A DNA stretch of 64,000 bases, from the NCBI RefSeq assembly GCF_016905005.1, contig NZ_JADIKC010000006.1, positions 62,001 through 126,000 of the forward strand. The letters run 5' to 3'. Source of the DNA: Dyella kyungheensis. Its GTDB lineage: Bacteria; Pseudomonadota; Gammaproteobacteria; Xanthomonadales; Rhodanobacteraceae. The notes below the pieces were generated by a model. It searched no databases, was not told where the DNA came from, and saw nothing but the letters and a program-made list of their open reading frames with translations. Shown piece by piece: positions 1 to 8,551 of this stretch (position 1 is its first letter; every line of letters begins with the position of its first letter). The position numbers and the translations under genes are program-made.

Positions 1-89
1 GCCGTCAGCAGGGTATCGTCCTGCGTCGCCTTGGCGGGTCCGACGGCAGCGAGCATTAACAGTGCGGTGAGAAGAAGAGTCGTCCGCAT
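1..89 (-). CDS. Secreted protein, N-terminal fragment (runs off window)
   Basis: Only the first 29 codons lie in the window. They read as a signal peptide starting MRTTLLLTALLMLAAVG and continuing PAKATQDD, with likely cleavage after AKA, so the product is exported. The start is only 2 bp downstream of the stop of the preceding thioredoxin-like gene on the same strand, so the two are probably co-transcribed. The mature domain is outside the window and no function can be given. Confidence 0.6.
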   Translation of the reverse strand, partial: MRTTLLLTALLMLAAVGPAKATQDDTLLT

Positions 90-91
90 GA

Positions 92-1093
92 TCAGCGCCT
101 CGTGACCGCGGCCGATGGCGGCAGCGCGGCATCCACCTCTTCCGTACGGCGAATCACTTTGCCCTGTGCATCCAGCACGATCAGCGTGGGCACATGCATC
201 ACGCGGAAGCGGCGGAACAGGGCGCCTGAGTCGTCCAACGCCAGCGGCATGTCGATGTGGTGTTCGCGCTGGTAGTCGGCGAGTTCGTCATGGCTGGCCC
301 ACAGACCCGAAGCGATGCCGAGCCAGCGTGCATGGCTGTCGCGGGCCAGCACGTCGGCGCGCTCACGAGCGCTTCGGCAACTCTGTGCGATGGCGGGCCG
401 GCTCTTGGCCAGATACGACTCGCACCAGGGCGACAGGAATAGCAGCACCGTCGGTCGTGCCGCTTCGAACGCCGGCAGGAATTTTCCATCGAGCGTATGC
501 AGGTCGAAGGCGGGCACGCGATCGCCGACGTCGTAATGCGGCTCGTCCTTGGGCGCGATGGCCGATGCGACGTTGGCAGTCGATGGACGGCGTGCCTGCG
601 CCAGCGCCGCATCGAGCTTTTCATCGGCCATGTGGCCCACGTAGGCAATGCGTCCGTCGCGACCGATCACCACGTGCTGCGGCGTCACGCGCAGGCGGAA
701 GGCTTCGCCCAGCGAACCATCGTCGAACACGATCGGCATGCCGAGTCCCAGCTGCTTCTGCACTTTGCGCACTTCCTCGACGCTGTCATCGAAACCGACG
801 TCGATGGCGATCACCGCCATGTCCGGCCCGGCCTGTTCGTAGGTGCGTTCGAAATGCGGCATCTGCTCGCGGCAGGGCACGCACCAGGTGGCCCAGAACT
901 TCAGATAGACGGCTTTCTTGCCGTAGAGCGCGCCCAGGTCGATGGTCTGGCCGTCGATGGTCTTCACCACCATGCGGGGGGCCGGCTGGCCGACCAGGCT
1001 GCGGCCGGCCGCTTCCGCGCGCGATTGGCCGGACTCGGAGGCATGCGTCGAGGCGCAGGCCAGGAACAGGCAAAGCAGGATCAGATAGCGCAT
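92..1093 (-). CDS. Exported two-domain TlpA-like thioredoxin-fold protein
   Basis: A 333-residue protein with an N-terminal signal peptide (MRYLILLCLFLACAS), so periplasmic or lipid-anchored. The first thioredoxin-like domain (about residues 30-165) carries the redox motif WCVPC near residue 71 and a later VTPQH that looks like the cis-proline region, as in TlpA/ResA. The second domain (about 180-330) has the fold signatures but only a degenerate site (WCESYL followed by KS), so it is probably not a normal dithiol. I chose the ATG at 1093 over an upstream in-frame ATG at 1123 because the signal peptide begins there. It probably reduces or transfers disulfides on exported partners; the partner is unknown. 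Confidence 0.75.
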   Translation of the reverse strand: MRYLILLCLFLACASTHASESGQSRAEAAGRSLVGQPAPRMVVKTIDGQTIDLGALYGKKAVYLKFWATWCVPCREQMPHFERTYEQAGPDMAVIAIDVGFDDSVEEVRKVQKQLGLGMPIVFDDGSLGEAFRLRVTPQHVVIGRDGRIAYVGHMADEKLDAALAQARRPSTANVASAIAPKDEPHYDVGDRVPAFDLHTLDGKFLPAFEAARPTVLLFLSPWCESYLAKSRPAIAQSCRSARERADVLARDSHARWLGIASGLWASHDELADYQREHHIDMPLALDDSGALFRRFRVMHVPTLIVLDAQGKVIRRTEEVDAALPPSAAVTRR

Positions 1094-1183
1094 GGCGACA
1101 AGCCCCAGGAATGACGGGGCCATGTTCCGCCGGTCGCTGGACCTTAAACAGATCCAGTTTTCGCGGAAATGAGAGAACCAGTG

Positions 1184-2632
1184 CTAACCCGGACGATGCG
1201 CCTCAAGCAGCTGAGCCAGCACACGCGCAGCCTCGTCCATACGCGTCGCCGGCATGCCGCCTAGGCCGAACACCAGGCCGTTCGGCCGCGCGTCGCCGAT
1301 GGCGTAATCGCCCAGCGCTTCGATACGCATGTTCACCGCCTGGGCATCCTTGACCAGTTGGCTCGCCGGCACCGGCCAGCGCAGTTGCACGGCGATGTGC
1401 AGTCCGGCGTCCGAGGCCAATGGTTGCAGAGCGTCGCCGGCGTGCTGCGATAGCGCTTCAAGCAACGCCTCGCGACGCTCCGCATAGATGCGCCGCATCT
1501 TGCGCACATGCCGCGCCAGATGGCCTTCGTTGATGAACAGCGCCAGCGTGTCCTGCGCCAGCACGTCGCTGTGCCGGTCGCCGAGCTGGCGCACGCAGGC
1601 CAGCGCCGGCATTGCCCAGGCGGGCGCCACCAGGTAGCCCAGGCGCAGCGAGGGAAACAGGCTCTTGGAAAACGTGCCGATGTAGAACACCGAGCCGTCG
1701 CGATCCAAGGTCTGCAGGGCATCGAGGGGGCGCCCGCCATAGCGGAATTCGCCGTCGTAATCGTCTTCGACGATCACCGCCTGGTTGCGTCGCGCGAAAT
1801 CCAGCAAGGCTGCGCGGCGCGCGGGCGACATCGCCATGCCGGACGGGAACTGGTGCGACGGCGTTACATAAATCACGCGTGCGTTGGGTGGAATCTGCTC
1901 GACCACCAGGCCTTCGTCGTCGACCGGCACGGGCACGATCAGTGCGCCGGCGGCTTCGAAGGTCTGGCGCAGCGGCGGATAACCGGGATCCTCCACCGCC
2001 ACCACGGTATGCCCCGGCGTGACGAGAATGCGCGCCAGCAGATCGAACGCCTGCTGCGCACCGCCAACCACCATGATGTCCGCGGCACTGCAGGTAACGG
2101 CGCGAGTGAACGAGACATGCCCGGCAATCGCCTCGCGCAAGGCCTCACGCCCGGTGGCCGCGTCATAGAACGAAGGCGTACGCGACAGCGAGCGCAGCGC
2201 GCGAGCGGACAATTTTCGCCACGCCTCGAACGGAAAGCGCGAGGCATCGGGCAGGCCCACGCGCAGGTCATAGCGCGCGGGCGGCAAGGCGTTCATCGGC
2301 GCGGGAAAGATCGCGTCGCGCCATTGCGGTTGCAGGCGCCTTTCTTCGCCCGTGGTCGAACGCGACGGGCTGGCTTGCGTGGGTCCCGCGTGGGCGACCA
2401 CATAACCCGCCCCCTGGCGCGAGACGATATAGCCTTCGCTGAGCAGGCGGTCGTAGGCCGCCACGATGGTGTTGCGCGACAGGCCCAGCGAGGTGGCGAG
2501 CGAACGCGTGGACGGCAGCGGCTGGCCCGTGCGAAGGCGGCCGTCCAGAATCGCCGACCGCAACTGCCCGTGCAGCGCCTGCAGGCGGCCGCGTACGGGA
2601 ATATCCAGCGGGAAGGCCAGCGGTTGTTCCAT
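1184..2632 (-). CDS. MocR/PdxR-type GntR-family regulator with aminotransferase domain
   Basis: A 482-residue regulator. Residues 10-80 form a GntR winged helix (LPSTRSLATSLGLSRNT). Residues 118-480 form a fold-type I aminotransferase domain with PLP-binding features: the DYDGEF aspartates near 291-293 and the Schiff-base lysine K323 in the FSKSLFP motif. Such proteins sense PLP or amino compounds and usually regulate a divergent neighbour. Here that is a glutathione S-transferase gene 110 bp away, with an inverted repeat between the two starts. Length and motif order are normal for the family; the effector is unknown. Confidence 0.85.
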   Translation of the reverse strand: MEQPLAFPLDIPVRGRLQALHGQLRSAILDGRLRTGQPLPSTRSLATSLGLSRNTIVAAYDRLLSEGYIVSRQGAGYVVAHAGPTQASPSRSTTGEERRLQPQWRDAIFPAPMNALPPARYDLRVGLPDASRFPFEAWRKLSARALRSLSRTPSFYDAATGREALREAIAGHVSFTRAVTCSAADIMVVGGAQQAFDLLARILVTPGHTVVAVEDPGYPPLRQTFEAAGALIVPVPVDDEGLVVEQIPPNARVIYVTPSHQFPSGMAMSPARRAALLDFARRNQAVIVEDDYDGEFRYGGRPLDALQTLDRDGSVFYIGTFSKSLFPSLRLGYLVAPAWAMPALACVRQLGDRHSDVLAQDTLALFINEGHLARHVRKMRRIYAERREALLEALSQHAGDALQPLASDAGLHIAVQLRWPVPASQLVKDAQAVNMRIEALGDYAIGDARPNGLVFGLGGMPATRMDEAARVLAQLLEAHRPG

Positions 2633-2652
2633 GAGTGCGTCCGGTTAGGTCG

Positions 2653-2699
2653 ACTGGTACTAAAGATTTCCTTTGTTCTGGATCTTTTTCAAGACCAGT
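2653..2699. promoter_or_regulatory. Candidate MocR operator in divergent promoter
   Basis: In the 109-bp gap between the MocR gene and the GST gene, ACTGGT (2653-2658) is mirrored by ACCAGT (2694-2699). A partial direct repeat CTGGTA/CTGGAT lies at 2654 and 2678, 24 bp apart. Paired boxes of this kind are typical of MocR operators, where one dimer contacts two sites. The assignment rests on position and symmetry only. Confidence 0.4.
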
Positions 2700-2741
2700 G
2701 AACCCCCGACACTGCAACCATCCACTCACCGGAGCCTTGCC

Positions 2742-3440
2742 ATGATCGAGCTGTACTTCGCCGCCACGCCCAACGGCCTGAAGCTGAAGCTGTTCCTGGA
2801 AGAGGCGGGGCTGCCCTACTTCATCACCCCGGTGAGCCTGAGCAAGGGCGAGCAGTTCAAACCCGAGTTCCTGGCCATTTCCCCCAACAACAAGATCCCG
2901 GCCATCGTGGACCACGCGCCGGCCGGCGGCGGCGCGCCGGTGACGGTGTTCGAGTCAGGGGCGATCCTGCTCTATCTCGCGGAGAAGATCGGCCAGTTCC
3001 TTCCCAGGGACACGGCCGGCCGGGTGGAGGTGTTGGAGTGGCTGTTCTGGCAGGTGGCGGGGCTGGGACCGATGGCCGGCCAAGCCGGGCATTTCAAGGT
3101 CTATGCGCCCGAACCGGTGCCCTACGCGATCGACCGCTATACGCGCGAAGTGGCGCGGCTGTATGGCGTGCTCGATCGCCGGCTGGCCGGGCGCGAGTTC
3201 ATCGCGGGGGCGTTCTCGCTTGCCGATATCGCCTGCTATCCGTGGATCGTGCCGCACGAGGCGCACGGCCAGAATCTGGCGGATTTTCCGAACCTGGAGC
3301 GCTGGTTCATCGCCGTCTCGCAGCGGCCGGCCACGGTGCGTACCTATGAGGGCGTTGAGAACGCGTACACCCCGAAGCAGCCGCTGTCCGATGAAGAACG
3401 CCGCGTGCTGTTTGGTCAGGGCGCGGCTCCGAAGGGCTGA
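2742..3440 (+). CDS. Glutathione S-transferase (YfcG/Ure2p-like)
   Basis: A 232-residue protein. The N-terminal thioredoxin-like GST domain (about 1-90) begins MIELYFAATPNGLKLKLFLE and includes NNKIPAIVDH (cis-proline region) and the ESGAILLYLAEK glutathione-binding turn. An all-helical C-terminal domain follows (about 100-210). This architecture matches the YfcG/Ure2p-like nucleophilic-class GSTs, which have disulfide-bond oxidoreductase or glutathione-conjugating activity in the cytoplasm. The start at 2742 was preferred because the upstream extension is not conserved-looking. Probably controlled by the divergent MocR regulator. Confidence 0.85.
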   Translation: MIELYFAATPNGLKLKLFLEEAGLPYFITPVSLSKGEQFKPEFLAISPNNKIPAIVDHAPAGGGAPVTVFESGAILLYLAEKIGQFLPRDTAGRVEVLEWLFWQVAGLGPMAGQAGHFKVYAPEPVPYAIDRYTREVARLYGVLDRRLAGREFIAGAFSLADIACYPWIVPHEAHGQNLADFPNLERWFIAVSQRPATVRTYEGVENAYTPKQPLSDEERRVLFGQGAAPKG

Positions 3441-3506
3441 AGACTGCTGACAGGTTCTGACGCAATGGGCGGCTAGACTTCCAAATTGACAGCCACTTCT
3501 CACCCC

Positions 3507-3631
3507 CGTCATTCCGGCGCAGGCCGGAATCCAGGAGCGATGAGCAGGGCTTTCGCAGCAGGATCGGGTGTGCGCACTCGCGACAACCAGACCTAATCGC
3601 TACTGGATTCCGGCCTGCGCTGGAATGACGG
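3507..3631. repeat. Composite inverted repeat, family B (CATTCCGGC type)
   Basis: Two copies of a REP-like unit face each other: 3507-3534 (CGTCATTCCGGCGCAGGCCG and onward) and its near reverse complement at 3603-3631, about 70 bp apart. Each unit is itself imperfectly palindromic (CCGG-GCGCAGG-CCGG). The same family occurs at 39668-39797 and 59197-59377, always between genes. It lies in the gap between the GST gene and the EamA transporter gene. Confidence 0.85.
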
Positions 3632-3644
3632 GCAAAGAGCAGCC

Positions 3645-4562
3645 ATGAAAACCTCCGACGTCACCGCACTGATCTTGCTGGGAGCCCTCTGGGGCGCCTC
3701 GTTCCTGTTCATGCGCATGGGCGCGAACGAGTTCGGCGGCATGGCACTGGCCGGCATGCGGGCCATCGGCGCGGCCATTTGCTCGATTCCGCTGCTGACA
3801 CGCACGCGGCTGACCGAGATGCGTACGCACTGGCGCGACATCGCCATCGTCGGCATCGCCAATTCAGCGCTGCCGTTCGTGCTGTTTTCGTTCGCGGCGC
3901 AGAGCCTGCCGGCCGGCGTTTCGGCAATCTCCGATGCCATTGCACCGCTGCTGGTCGCGCTGTCGGGCTGGATGCTGCTGGGCGAGAAGCTGAACCCCAT
4001 GCAGGCCAGCGGCCTGGTGATCGGCTTTACCGGCGTGGTGTGGCTGGTGGCCGGCACGGTCGGTTTCGGTGGCGGCACGCATGCCATGGGCTGGGCGATG
4101 GCCGCCTGCCTGGGCGCCAATGTCTGCTACACCTTTGGCGCGCACTACAGCCATCGCCGCCTGCGCAGCGGCGTCACGCCGCTCAGTGTGGCCACCGGCA
4201 GCCAGCTCGCCGCCGCCGTGTTGCTGCTGCCTTTTACCGTCTGGATGTGGCCCACCCGCACCCCGGGATGGTCGGCCTGGCTGGCCGTGCTGGGCCTGGC
4301 GGCCCTCTGCACGTCGCTGGCCTATGTCCTGTTCTACGGCTTGATGGCCCGCGTCGGGGCCTCGCGCAGCATGGTGGTGATGTTCCTGATCCCGGTGTTC
4401 GGGGTGGTCTGGGGGCTGGTGTTCCTGCATGAACCAGTGACCCTGGCGATGGCGGGCGGATGCATCGTGATCCTGCTCGGCGTGGCACTCACCACCGGAC
4501 TGGTGCGCCTGCGCCGTAACCGCGGGCCGGTGCCGAACGAAGTAGCTGTAGAACACCCTTGA
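3645..4562 (+). CDS. DMT-superfamily transporter, EamA type
   Basis: A 305-residue inner-membrane protein made of two EamA domains (about 5-138 and 150-290), each with roughly five hydrophobic helices. The first repeat starts ALILLGALWGASFLFMRMGA, a typical EamA opening, and the second contains YVLFYGLMARVGASRSMVV and the FLIPVFGVVWG end helix. Members export metabolites or amino acids; the substrate cannot be read from sequence. It stands alone: a family B repeat lies upstream and a GC-rich hairpin (4567-4590) follows its stop. Confidence 0.85.
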   Translation: MKTSDVTALILLGALWGASFLFMRMGANEFGGMALAGMRAIGAAICSIPLLTRTRLTEMRTHWRDIAIVGIANSALPFVLFSFAAQSLPAGVSAISDAIAPLLVALSGWMLLGEKLNPMQASGLVIGFTGVVWLVAGTVGFGGGTHAMGWAMAACLGANVCYTFGAHYSHRRLRSGVTPLSVATGSQLAAAVLLLPFTVWMWPTRTPGWSAWLAVLGLAALCTSLAYVLFYGLMARVGASRSMVVMFLIPVFGVVWGLVFLHEPVTLAMAGGCIVILLGVALTTGLVRLRRNRGPVPNEVAVEHP

Positions 4563-4566
4563 GTTC

Positions 4567-4590
4567 CGGCGGGCTGTCCCCGGCCCGCCG
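4567..4590 (+). terminator. GC-rich hairpin after EamA gene (weak terminator candidate)
   Basis: CGGCGGGC (4567-4574) pairs with GCCCGCCG (4583-4590), just after the stop codon at 4562. No T-run follows, so it may only stabilise the mRNA 3' end. Confidence 0.35.
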
Positions 4591-4661
4591 AGATTCCCAA
4601 GCTGAGCCATAATCCCGCTTCACCCGCGCCACGGCACGGGTCTCTCCATGCTGGAGCTGCA

Positions 4662-6866
4662 ATGCGTCTGATCCACCCTGGCCGATTGGCCGCCCGCTTT
4701 CTCAGCCTGCTCTGCCTGTTGTGGCTCGCGCTGCCCGCGTTGGCGCAGGACGATCTGGACGGCCTGTTGCCGGTCACCGAGGCCTATAAGCTCAGCGCCG
4801 ATGCCTCCACGCCGGGCGTGGTGAAGCTGCACTGGACCATCGCGCCGGACTACTACCTATACCGCGGTCGCATGAAGTTCAAGGCGGCGGACGGGGCCAC
4901 GCTGGGCGAGGCGCAGCTCCCCGACGGCGAGAAGCACCACGATGAATACCTGGGCGACGTCGAGACCTATCACCATGGCGTCGACGCCACCGTGCCTTAC
5001 ACCGTCGCGGCCGGCACGACCGAGCTCAAGCTCAGCGTGCAATACCAGGGCTGCCACGAGGTGGACCCCAAGATCTGCTATCCGCCGCATACCGAGCAGT
5101 TGACGTTGCCGGTGCCGGCGGGTGCGGGTGCCGCCGCCGGTGGCGATGCCATGGGCGCGGCACTGGGCAAACTCGGCGCGTCCAAGAGCGGCGACAGCGC
5201 CGCCCTGCCGGCCGAACAGGCCTTCCACCTGGAAGCGCTGGCCAAGGACCGCCAGCACCTGCTGCTGCGCTGGACGATGCCCAAGGGCTATTACCTTTAC
5301 CGCGACCAGACCGCGCTCAAGCTGAAAGATGCCAACGGCCTCAGCCTGGCCAAGCCCGAGTGGCCGGCCGGGGTGGAGCACCAGGACGCGCACTTCGGCA
5401 AGACCACGGTGTATTTCGACCAGATCGACGTGCCAGTGGCCATCGAGGGCGATACCGCTGCGCTCAAGACGGTGAATCTCGAAGCCAGCTTCCAGGGTTG
5501 CCAGGACGGCGGCCTGTGCTATCCGCTGATGACCCGCGCGCTCACCATCGACCTTGGCGCTGCCACACCCACCAGCGGTGTCGAGGCACAGCCCGCGCCG
5601 GAGATGCCGCCGGCCGGCCTGGCCACGGGTGCGCTGCAGGTGAGCCTGCTCTCGGCCTTGCTGCTCGCCCTGGGTGGCGGCCTGGTGCTCAACCTGATGC
5701 CGTGCGTGCTGCCGGTGTTGTCGATCAAGGCGGTAGGCCTGCTGGAAAGCGGCGAGAGCCACGGCAAGGCGCGTTCGCACGCACTGTTCTATACGGCCGG
5801 CGTGCTGAGCACGTTCGCGCTGATCGGCATCGCCATCGTCGCGCTGCGCTCGGCCGGCCATGCGCTGGGCTGGGGCGCGCAATTGCAGCAACCGCTGGTG
5901 GTTGGCGTGCTCGCCTGTGTGATGGTGGCGGTGGGCCTGTCGATGTCGGGCGTGGTGCAGTTCGGCACCTCGCTGGGCAACGTGGGCTCGGGCCTGGCCT
6001 CGCGCTCGGGCCATGCGGGCGACTTCTTTACCGGCGTGCTCGCGGTGGCGGTAGCCAGCCCCTGCACGGCGCCGTTCATGGGCAGCGCGCTGGCCTATGC
6101 CTTCGCCGCGCCGATGATCAATGCGCTGCTGGTGTTCCTGATGCTGGGCATCGGCCTGGCGCTGCCGTTCCTGGCGATCGGTTTCATCCCCGCGCTGGCG
6201 CGCCTGCTGCCCCGCCCTGGCGCCTGGATGGAAACGCTGAAGCAGGTGCTGGCGTTCCCGATGTATCTCACCGCCGTGTGGCTGATCTGGGTGCTGGCGC
6301 ATCAGCGCGGTGCCGATGCGGTGGGCCTGGTGCTGGTGGCGGTGGTGCTGATGTCCGCCACGCTGTGGTGGTTCGAGCGCAGCCGTTCGCGCGGCGCGTT
6401 CAGCCGCGTGGCCGTGGTCGTCCTGCTCGCACTCACTGTGGTGCCGCTGTTCTACCTCTCGAAGGTGCAGGCCCCGACGCAGGTCGCGCAGACCGCGGAC
6501 GGCGTGGTGGCCTATTCGCCGGAGAAACTTGCCGAACTTCGCAAGGCCGGCACGCCGGTGTTCGTCGATATGACCGCCGACTGGTGCGTCACCTGCAAGG
6601 CCAATGAGCACGCCGTGCTGGACACCGACGCCTTCCGCGAACTGCTCAAGAAAACCGGCGCCGTCTATATGAAGGGCGACTGGACCGACGTGAACCCGAC
6701 CATCGCCGCCTTCCTTCAGCAGTACCACTCGCCGGGCGTGCCGCTGTACGTGGTGTTTCCCAAGGATGGTGGCGAAGGTCGCATGCTGCCGACGGTGCTC
6801 ACCTCTTCCCTGGTGGAAGATGCGCTGACCAAGGCCGCGGGCACCCCGGTGGCTGCCAACCCATGA
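4662..6866 (+). CDS. dsbD: Thiol:disulfide interchange protein DsbD
   Basis: A 734-residue inner-membrane electron carrier passing reductant from cytoplasmic thioredoxin to periplasmic partners. After a signal peptide (to about residue 28) come two tandem nDsbD-type immunoglobulin-like domains, each with a cysteine pair (YQGCHEVDPKICYPP near 130; FQGCQDGGLCYPL near 280); E. coli DsbD has one. The membrane core (about 325-600) carries both redox cysteines in LMPCVLP (near 347) and SPCTAPF (near 466). The C-terminal thioredoxin domain has WCVTCK near 640. Its last codons overlap the next gene, a TlpA-like thioredoxin, by 4 bp, which suggests a coupled redox pair. Confidence 0.93.
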   Translation: MRLIHPGRLAARFLSLLCLLWLALPALAQDDLDGLLPVTEAYKLSADASTPGVVKLHWTIAPDYYLYRGRMKFKAADGATLGEAQLPDGEKHHDEYLGDVETYHHGVDATVPYTVAAGTTELKLSVQYQGCHEVDPKICYPPHTEQLTLPVPAGAGAAAGGDAMGAALGKLGASKSGDSAALPAEQAFHLEALAKDRQHLLLRWTMPKGYYLYRDQTALKLKDANGLSLAKPEWPAGVEHQDAHFGKTTVYFDQIDVPVAIEGDTAALKTVNLEASFQGCQDGGLCYPLMTRALTIDLGAATPTSGVEAQPAPEMPPAGLATGALQVSLLSALLLALGGGLVLNLMPCVLPVLSIKAVGLLESGESHGKARSHALFYTAGVLSTFALIGIAIVALRSAGHALGWGAQLQQPLVVGVLACVMVAVGLSMSGVVQFGTSLGNVGSGLASRSGHAGDFFTGVLAVAVASPCTAPFMGSALAYAFAAPMINALLVFLMLGIGLALPFLAIGFIPALARLLPRPGAWMETLKQVLAFPMYLTAVWLIWVLAHQRGADAVGLVLVAVVLMSATLWWFERSRSRGAFSRVAVVVLLALTVVPLFYLSKVQAPTQVAQTADGVVAYSPEKLAELRKAGTPVFVDMTADWCVTCKANEHAVLDTDAFRELLKKTGAVYMKGDWTDVNPTIAAFLQQYHSPGVPLYVVFPKDGGEGRMLPTVLTSSLVEDALTKAAGTPVAANP

Positions 6867-7405
6867 TGACCCGTAGCAACTGGATCATCCTTGGCGCGGC
6901 GGTCGTGGTGGCCGCGGCGGGCGGCTGGCTGCAGCACGCTAGCCAGCGGGCCCACGCACCGAACGGCGCGCAGGTGGCGCAAACCGGCGACGCCGCGCCC
7001 GATCTCACCCTGCCCGACCTCGACGGCAAACCGCATCACCTCTCCGACTACCGCGGCCGGCGCGTACTGATCAACTTCTGGGCGAGCTGGTGCGGGCCCT
7101 GCCTGAAAGAAATGCCGATGCTGGTGCAGGCTCAGGCCAACGTCGGCGAAAAGGGGCCGATCATCCTTGGCGTCGCCATGGATGATCCGGCGCCGGTGCG
7201 CGCCTATCTGGCAGCACACCCAGTGAACTACCCGATCCTGATCGGCAGCCTGGACAACCCCAGCATCTCGCTTAGCCTGGGGAACGTCGGCGAAGTACTG
7301 CCATTTAGCGTGTTACTGGATGAGAACGGCCGCGTGCTGTTCAGCCGGCGCGGCGTGCTGGACGCCGACGACCTGAAGGCCTGGGCCGCCCCAGCCGCGC
7401 CCTGA
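6863..7405 (+). CDS. Membrane-anchored TlpA/ResA-family thioredoxin
   Basis: A 180-residue protein with one N-terminal hydrophobic segment (residues 5-27, probably an uncleaved anchor) and a periplasmic thioredoxin-like domain from about 45. The active site is WASWCGPCLKEM (cysteines near 76 and 79), and VLPFSVLLDENG contains the cis-proline. Its ATG overlaps the dsbD stop in an ATGA, so translation is probably coupled. DsbD is the likely electron source. Possible clients are cytochrome c maturation or other oxidised exported proteins; no specific client is visible here. Confidence 0.85.
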   Translation: MMTRSNWIILGAAVVVAAAGGWLQHASQRAHAPNGAQVAQTGDAAPDLTLPDLDGKPHHLSDYRGRRVLINFWASWCGPCLKEMPMLVQAQANVGEKGPIILGVAMDDPAPVRAYLAAHPVNYPILIGSLDNPSISLSLGNVGEVLPFSVLLDENGRVLFSRRGVLDADDLKAWAAPAAP

Positions 7406-7555
7406 TGCGGTTTGCGCCGCCATACGTCGCCGCACGGTTTAACATTAACTTCTCCTTCAAACATCGCCGAACTGCGCCGAACTGGACAACATCGGCCGGG
7501 ACGCGCACACTCCGCGCCGGACGTCGGCTACCACCGGCGCGTTCAAGGTAAGGGC

Positions 7556-8014
7556 GTGGCGAAGATCCTGGTCCTGCACGGACCCAATCTCAATCTGCTG
7601 GGCGTACGCGAGCCGGAGGTTTATGGCCGCGAGACCCTGGCCGATATCGACGCCCTGCTGGCGCAGCGCGCCCAGGCCGCCGGACATGGCCTGGAGGCGC
7701 TCCAGACGAATGCCGAGCACGCCCTGATCGACCGCATCCACCAGGCCCGCCTGGACGGCACGGCGATCATCCTGATCAACCCGGGCGCCTTCACCCATAC
7801 CAGCATCGCCCTGCGCGACGCGCTGGCGGGCGTGGCGATCCCCTTCATCGAGTTGCACCTGTCGAACGTGCACGCCCGCGAGGCGTTCCGTCGGCACTCG
7901 TATCTGTCGGACATCGCCGTGGGCGTGATCTGCGGCTTCGGCGCCGACAGCTACCGGCTGGCATTGGATGCCGCCCTGCATCGGCTGGACCGCGCTGGCG
8001 CGTCCGCCTCCTGA
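7556..8014 (+). CDS. aroQ: Type II 3-dehydroquinate dehydratase
   Basis: A 152-residue cytoplasmic enzyme of the shikimate pathway converting 3-dehydroquinate to 3-dehydroshikimate. The family opening [22 protein letters not shown] includes the catalytic tyrosine. [16 protein letters not shown] and the catalytic histidine in [14 protein letters not shown] follow in order. Length equals the usual dodecameric type II enzyme. The start is a GTG at 7556 with an AAGG-type ribosome site at about 7545; an open extension back to 7412 has no family similarity. It directly precedes accB-accC, a common gammaproteobacterial order (aroQ-accB-accC). Confidence 0.93.
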   Translation: MAKILVLHGPNLNLLGVREPEVYGRETLADIDALLAQRAQAAGHGLEALQTNAEHALIDRIHQARLDGTAIILINPGAFTHTSIALRDALAGVAIPFIELHLSNVHAREAFRRHSYLSDIAVGVICGFGADSYRLALDAALHRLDRAGASAS

Positions 8015-8085
8015 AGCCAAGGGCCTGTTGCCCTCCCTATTCCCATATCGGCTGCCACCGCGGCCTCAACGAAAAGGTTTGAACC

Positions 8086-8541
8086 ATGGACCTGCGCAAG
8101 ATCAAGAAGCTCATTGACCTGCTTGAGGAATCCAACCTCGCGGAACTTGAGATCAAGGAAGGCGAAGAAGTCGTCCGCCTGTCGCGCGTGCCGAAGGGCA
8201 CCGTGACCACCGCACCGGTGATGCAGGCCGCCCCGGTGGCTGTCGCGCCCGCCCCCGTGGCCGCCGCGCCGGTGGAAGCCGCCCCGGCCGAAGCCGCGCT
8301 GCCCGCCGGCCATGTGGTGAAGGCGCCGATGGTCGGCACCTTCTACGCCTCCTCCAGCCCGGGCGCCGCCGCGTTCGTGAAGGTCGGCCAGCAGGTCAAG
8401 GCCGGCGAAACGCTGGGCATCATCGAAGCGATGAAGATGTTCAACCAGATCGAGGCCGACGTGGCCGGCACCGTGAAGGCCATCCTGCTCGAGAACGGCC
8501 AGCCGGTGGAATTCGACCAGCCGATGTTCGTGATCGGCTAA
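8086..8541 (+). CDS. accB: Biotin carboxyl carrier protein of acetyl-CoA carboxylase
   Basis: A 151-residue BCCP. The N-terminal segment ([20 protein letters not shown]) forms the AccC-interacting region, a proline/alanine-rich flexible linker runs from about 45 to 72, and the C-terminal biotinyl domain carries EAMKMFN with the biotinylated lysine near residue 117. It carries CO2 from AccC to the carboxyltransferase in the first step of fatty acid synthesis. It is followed 10 bp later by accC, forming the standard two-gene unit. Confidence 0.96.
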   Translation: MDLRKIKKLIDLLEESNLAELEIKEGEEVVRLSRVPKGTVTTAPVMQAAPVAVAPAPVAAAPVEAAPAEAALPAGHVVKAPMVGTFYASSSPGAAAFVKVGQQVKAGETLGIIEAMKMFNQIEADVAGTVKAILLENGQPVEFDQPMFVIG

Positions 8542-8551
8542 GGCCGTCCTT

